Assembly: GCA_009929695.1 (NCBI GenBank)
Contig: RZZW01000012.1
Span: 1-64,000 of the forward strand
Length of the DNA stretch: 64,000 nucleotides
Direction of reading: 5' to 3'
Source of the DNA: Clostridia bacterium
Lineage (GTDB): Bacteria > Bacillota > Clostridia > Oscillospirales > Ruminococcaceae
This document shows positions 61,028 through 64,000 of the stretch, one piece after another. Every line of letters begins with the position of its first letter. The first letter of the stretch is position 1. A program made the translations under genes and the position numbers. The notes under the pieces were generated by a model. It had not been told where the DNA came from. It saw only the letters and a list, made by a program, of their open reading frames with translations, and made no database searches.

Positions 61028-62218
61028 ATGAAGATATCTTTAAAGGTGCATATGCTCGGGCGCGTTTCTGTTGAGATTAACGGCCAAAAAAGAGAATTTG
61101 CTCAGGATAAGCTGACAAAACCGTGGCAGCTTTTCTGTTATATTGTTTTGCGCGGCAAAAATGTTGTGCCAAGCAAAGAGCTTATAGAGGTTTTGTGGAG
61201 CGAAAGCGACCTGCTCGACGCTGCAAATGTGCTTAAAAATACAGTCTATGCCCTGCGCCGCGAGCTTTTTGGCGACGCAAAAGCTTCTGAAAGCCCCATA
61301 GCCTTTAAAAAAGACGGTTACTGTTTGTCGGACGACGTTGACCTGTGGCTTGACGTCGACGAATATCTTCACCTTTGCGACGTTGCCGAAAGCGAGGACG
61401 GCACGGACGATGAAAAAATAGCCGCCTGCCAAAAAGCGCTTGGCGCGTATACAGGCGACGTTCTCCCCATGCTCTCGTCAGAGCCGTGGGCTGTGCTCGA
61501 GACGCGCAAATGCAAGCGCCATTACATCTTCTGCGCCCACGTGCTGTGCCGCCTGCTCGCCGACAAATGCCGGTGGAACGCGATACTGCCCATAGCCCAG
61601 TGTGCCATACTCATCGACCCGTTCGACGAGGAGTGCACCACCTATCTATTCCGCGCGCTTTATAACAGCCAAATGTGGCGCTCGATAGTGTCGTCCTACA
61701 GCCGCATTTCACGCTTTTTCAAAGACGAGCTCGGCAAGGATATGAACAGCGAGATAACAAAAATATTCATACAGGCAACAGGTCATGTCAACAAAACAGA
61801 GCAGGAGCTGCTGCTCATCAAGGACGATATAACTGAAAACTCGCAGCACCCGCGCAATCAGCGCGACGCATATTATTGCAGCTACGACATGCTTAAATAT
61901 ATCTACCAGTTCATGCAGCGCTCTGCCGAGCGAAGCCGTCAAACGCTGATGCTGATGCTCGTCACGCTAACACCCACAGCGCCGCGCGTCAAGGCGGACG
62001 ACATCGTGCACGCAATGGAGGACACACGCGTCGCAATATCGCGCTCAATGCGCCGCAGCGACGCGTTTGCGCGGTATGGCAAAAGCCAGTACGCCATAGT
62101 ATTTCCCATCACGCAGGACGAAAATATAGTCGGCATTCAAGCCCGTCTCGACAGTGCTTACGCCGATATTCATTCAGAAAAAAAGTTTACGCTTGGCTAT
62201 AAATACATAAAGATTTGA
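61028..62218 (+). CDS. SARP-type regulator: winged helix, BTAD and degenerate GGDEF
   Basis: The 396-residue protein has an OmpR-like winged helix (about 1-95, VHMLGRVSVEINGQ and ANVLKNTVYALRREL), a bacterial transcriptional activator (BTAD) TPR region (about 105-250) and a C-terminal domain (about 275-396) that resembles GGDEF. There RRSDAFARYGKSQYAIVFP stands where R.sD..aRyGGDEFa is expected, so GGDEF is GKSQY and the domain should not make c-di-GMP. It probably senses a ligand or protein. It starts 10 bp upstream of the nucleoid-protein gene in the same operon. Confidence 0.75.
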   Translation: MKISLKVHMLGRVSVEINGQKREFAQDKLTKPWQLFCYIVLRGKNVVPSKELIEVLWSESDLLDAANVLKNTVYALRRELFGDAKASESPIAFKKDGYCLSDDVDLWLDVDEYLHLCDVAESEDGTDDEKIAACQKALGAYTGDVLPMLSSEPWAVLETRKCKRHYIFCAHVLCRLLADKCRWNAILPIAQCAILIDPFDEECTTYLFRALYNSQMWRSIVSSYSRISRFFKDELGKDMNSEITKIFIQATGHVNKTEQELLLIKDDITENSQHPRNQRDAYYCSYDMLKYIYQFMQRSAERSRQTLMLMLVTLTPTAPRVKADDIVHAMEDTRVAISRSMRRSDAFARYGKSQYAIVFPITQDENIVGIQARLDSAYADIHSEKKFTLGYKYIKI

Positions 62219-62227
62219 GGATATTAA

Positions 62228-63214
62228 ATGGATTTTGAAATAAGCACAGCGGTGCTTCACGCGCTTGACACAGCCGCCGATGAACCGCTTTATTCAGCCG
62301 CGCCCATGGCTCTTAACGACGACATATTGGGCTTTCTTGAAAATCAGCTCTCAAAGGCGTTTTCAAACGACGAAACAAAGGGCTGCACGCTCTCGGAGGA
62401 GTCCGATTTCGCGCCGCTTTTGTGGAATATCGAGGATAATTTTGTCTCAAAAAGCTCAACTCTCGCGCGCGAATGGTTTGCCGTATTGCGCGAAAATGCG
62501 TCCGTGCCGTGCGGCGACGTTGTTTTTGCCGTCGCGTCCGCAGGCTCTGCCGAGTGGCTTTGCGCGATAAAGCTAAATTACCGCGCGGGATATATCCACT
62601 ATTTCGACAGAGAGGACGACAAAACAAGAAATGATATAGTGCGCCAAACCTGCGTTTTGGGCTCAAAGGCAGAGGAGGGCTATTTTGTCAACCTCACAAC
62701 ACGCGAGGTGCGCGTGCTTGAGAAAAAATACGACATCGACGGCAAAAAGCAGACTTATATCTCCTCGCGTCTGCTTGGCTGCAAAACAGGCATGTCGCCA
62801 AAGGAAAAGCTGACGGCGATTCAGTGCGTTGCCGAGGAGGTAAATCAGCGCTTTTACGGCAACACAGGCGTGGACGAAACACAGCTCGCCGCCGCCGTCT
62901 GTGAGGAATATCACGCAAGAGAGAGCGCCGACGACGATATCCCCGTGCGCGAAATTTGCACAAAGCTCTACGGCGATATGCCCCACGCAAGAGAGGCGTT
63001 CACAAATGCGCTTGCAGAAAGAGATATCACGCTCGACGAGCCATTGCAGCTATCAGCACCCGCTGTCCGCCGCCTTGAAAAACAGTCGCTCCGCAGCGGC
63101 AGCGGCGTAGAAATCAAGGTGCCCGTGAGCCTCTATAAAGACGAAAACGCCGTCCAGTTCATAAAAAACCCAGACGGCACAACATCGCTGCTTATTAAAA
63201 ATGTGCTGATATAA
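62228..63214 (+). CDS. NdpA-like nucleoid-associated protein
   Basis: The 328-residue protein resembles the 37-kDa nucleoid-associated family: an N-terminal MDFEISTAVLHALDT, the middle IHYFDREDDKTRNDI and the C-terminal GVEIKVPVSLYKDENAVQFI and IKNPDGTTSLLIKNV. NdpA (YejK) binds DNA and is found associated with the nucleoid; its exact role is unclear. It lies 10 bp after the SARP-type gene, so they may act together. Assignment rests on overall sequence pattern. Confidence 0.65.
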   Translation: MDFEISTAVLHALDTAADEPLYSAAPMALNDDILGFLENQLSKAFSNDETKGCTLSEESDFAPLLWNIEDNFVSKSSTLAREWFAVLRENASVPCGDVVFAVASAGSAEWLCAIKLNYRAGYIHYFDREDDKTRNDIVRQTCVLGSKAEEGYFVNLTTREVRVLEKKYDIDGKKQTYISSRLLGCKTGMSPKEKLTAIQCVAEEVNQRFYGNTGVDETQLAAAVCEEYHARESADDDIPVREICTKLYGDMPHAREAFTNALAERDITLDEPLQLSAPAVRRLEKQSLRSGSGVEIKVPVSLYKDENAVQFIKNPDGTTSLLIKNVLI

Positions 63215-63395
63215 TAAAAGAAGAAATAAGAGAGAAGAAAGAAAAAGTAATGTGTGAAACCTGCGGGTTTCACATTTTAATGGATAGTGCAACGCCAACG
63301 CCTCCCTCGTCAGAGGGAGCCAATACACCCCATTAAAATGTGATGCCCGCAGGCATCACTCCTTAACTTTTCTATCTTCTCTCTTATTTCTTATC
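63215..63395. repeat. Family A element, copy 11, with inserted CCTCCCTCG hairpin
   Basis: The purine arm begins right after the stop at 63214. GTGAAACCTGCGGGTTTCAC, CATTTTAATGG/CCATTAAAATG and GTGATGCCCGCAGGCATCAC are present. The loop holds GCCTCCCTCGTCAGAGGGAG, like the family C-like element at 7166. Confidence 0.87.
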
Positions 63396-64000
63396 TTAAA
63401 TCTTGTGCTCCGCCACATACATAACTCCGGTTGCGGTCACCACAAACATTGTCAGCCTTGTGCCGGCGGGGATGGTGCCGGTGTCCATTAGGATATTTCC
63501 GCATTCTGAAACTTTGGCGTAGTAAAAGCGTCTGTGGGCTGTTGTGGCGAACGCGCGCTCTTCACGCAAAGCGTAGCATATTGTGCCCGTGTCGCAAAAG
63601 TTCTTTGCTAGGCTGCGGCGCTCGCCGTTTATATAAAGCGCAAATTCACATGGCAGCTCCGCCGCGCGAAGCTGTGCGCATACGCGCTTTGGCGGGCACA
63701 GCGTCGGGACGTTTTTCTTTTCGTGCAAAATATACGCGACGCCCGTCCATGCGCGCTTAAATTCCTCAACAGTGCAGCGTCTGCGCGCGCCCTCGTCTGT
63801 GTATGAATACGGGTTGTTCACAATTACATGCTGCACGCCGTCCGTGTCTGTCTCAAAGCCGCACACGGCTAGCGTGTGTATGGGCGGATGCCCCGCAAGC
63901 GCGCCAAAATGCGCCTTTACCGTGTCGGGCTCCTCGTCCTCGATGCAGCGTATGCACGCGCCGCACGCAAAGCCGTTTTTAATTTCCTTTTTAAGCCCCT
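63396..64000 (-). CDS. Partial C39-like cysteine peptidase
   Basis: The frame is open from the window edge, so the N terminus is missing. The visible 200 residues contain GHPPIHTLAVCGFETDTDG and VIVNNPYSY, matching the His and Asn/Asp positions of papain-like C39 peptidase domains; the catalytic Cys would lie upstream, beyond 64000. CGACIRC near the edge could be a metal-binding pair. A beta-rich tail follows after about residue 90, perhaps an SH3-like domain (AKVSECGNILMDTGTIPAGT). It is probably a secreted or surface peptidase. It converges on the NdpA-like gene through family A copy 11. Confidence 0.5.
   Translation of the reverse strand, partial: GLKKEIKNGFACGACIRCIEDEEPDTVKAHFGALAGHPPIHTLAVCGFETDTDGVQHVIVNNPYSYTDEGARRRCTVEEFKRAWTGVAYILHEKKNVPTLCPPKRVCAQLRAAELPCEFALYINGERRSLAKNFCDTGTICYALREERAFATTAHRRFYYAKVSECGNILMDTGTIPAGTRLTMFVVTATGVMYVAEHKI

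Overview
The window looks like a chromosomal segment of a Gram-positive, low-to-mid GC Clostridia bacterium, most likely a gut-type Oscillospirales relative. This is inferred from the gene set: DnaD plus DnaC/DnaI-type helicase loader genes, mini-RNase III, Obg beside L21/L27, an S6-SSB-S18 operon, Cys lipoboxes, PASTA repeats, a LicT/BglG-type regulator, and strong SD sequences with frequent GTG/TTG starts. No phage, IS transposase or CRISPR array was recognised.

Layout. 0.2-3.8 kb: a frameshifted secreted hydrolase, a zinc-ribbon protein, a 600-bp repeat cluster and a membrane glycosyltransferase. 3.9-7.0 kb (minus): a beta-helix lipoprotein, DUF4956 and a VTC polyphosphate polymerase. 7.3-13.8 kb: a MATE transporter, then an aromatic amino acid operon (pheA-aroB-aroC-aroQ-aroF, minus). 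13.9-19.7 kb: two M23 peptidases, an orphan BglG-type antiterminator, and an amino-acid ABC binding protein plus permease. 19.8-39.4 kb: a surface-glycan island. Its minus arm carries MBOAT, an SGNH-like protein, a surface-carbohydrate transferase and an N-acetyl-sugar amidotransferase. Its plus arm carries a legionaminic-acid-type nonulosonate pathway (LegB, LegC, PtmE, LegI, LegG, LegF), three membrane proteins, two Gfo/Idh oxidoreductases and a GNAT. 39.5-46.1 kb: rplU-rpmA-obg-mrnC, a hidden 31-codon gene, an RsmF-type methyltransferase, YebC and a kinase-like PASTA protein that has lost its catalytic residues. 46.3-56.3 kb: a GldA-like dehydrogenase, rpsF-ssb-rpsR, galU, a zinc-ribbon membrane protein, prfB, a second MATE, the helicase loader, DnaD and tRNA-Gly(CCC). 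56.4-64 kb: rpe followed by an unusual three-gene RnfD/RnfE/RnfA-like module, an HtrA protease, a SARP-type regulator, a nucleoid-associated protein and the 3' part of a C39-like peptidase gene.

Intergenic space is dominated by at least four families of palindromic repeats. Family A (11 copies) has a purine-rich left arm, variable GTGACGCC/GGCGTCAC stems and a pyrimidine-rich right arm, and usually begins within a few bases of a stop codon. Family B is a GTCATTCTGAGCG-type hairpin, twice nested inside family A. Family C is a ~105-bp element, two nearly identical copies of which lie inside the aro operon. Family D has GTAGGG(G) ends around variable palindromic cores.

The most unusual item is the Rnf-like module at 57.1-59.3 kb. 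It has the three ion-channel-type membrane subunits but no RnfB, RnfC or RnfG beside them, and three of the four cysteine positions expected to hold the RnfA/RnfE iron-sulfur cluster are replaced.
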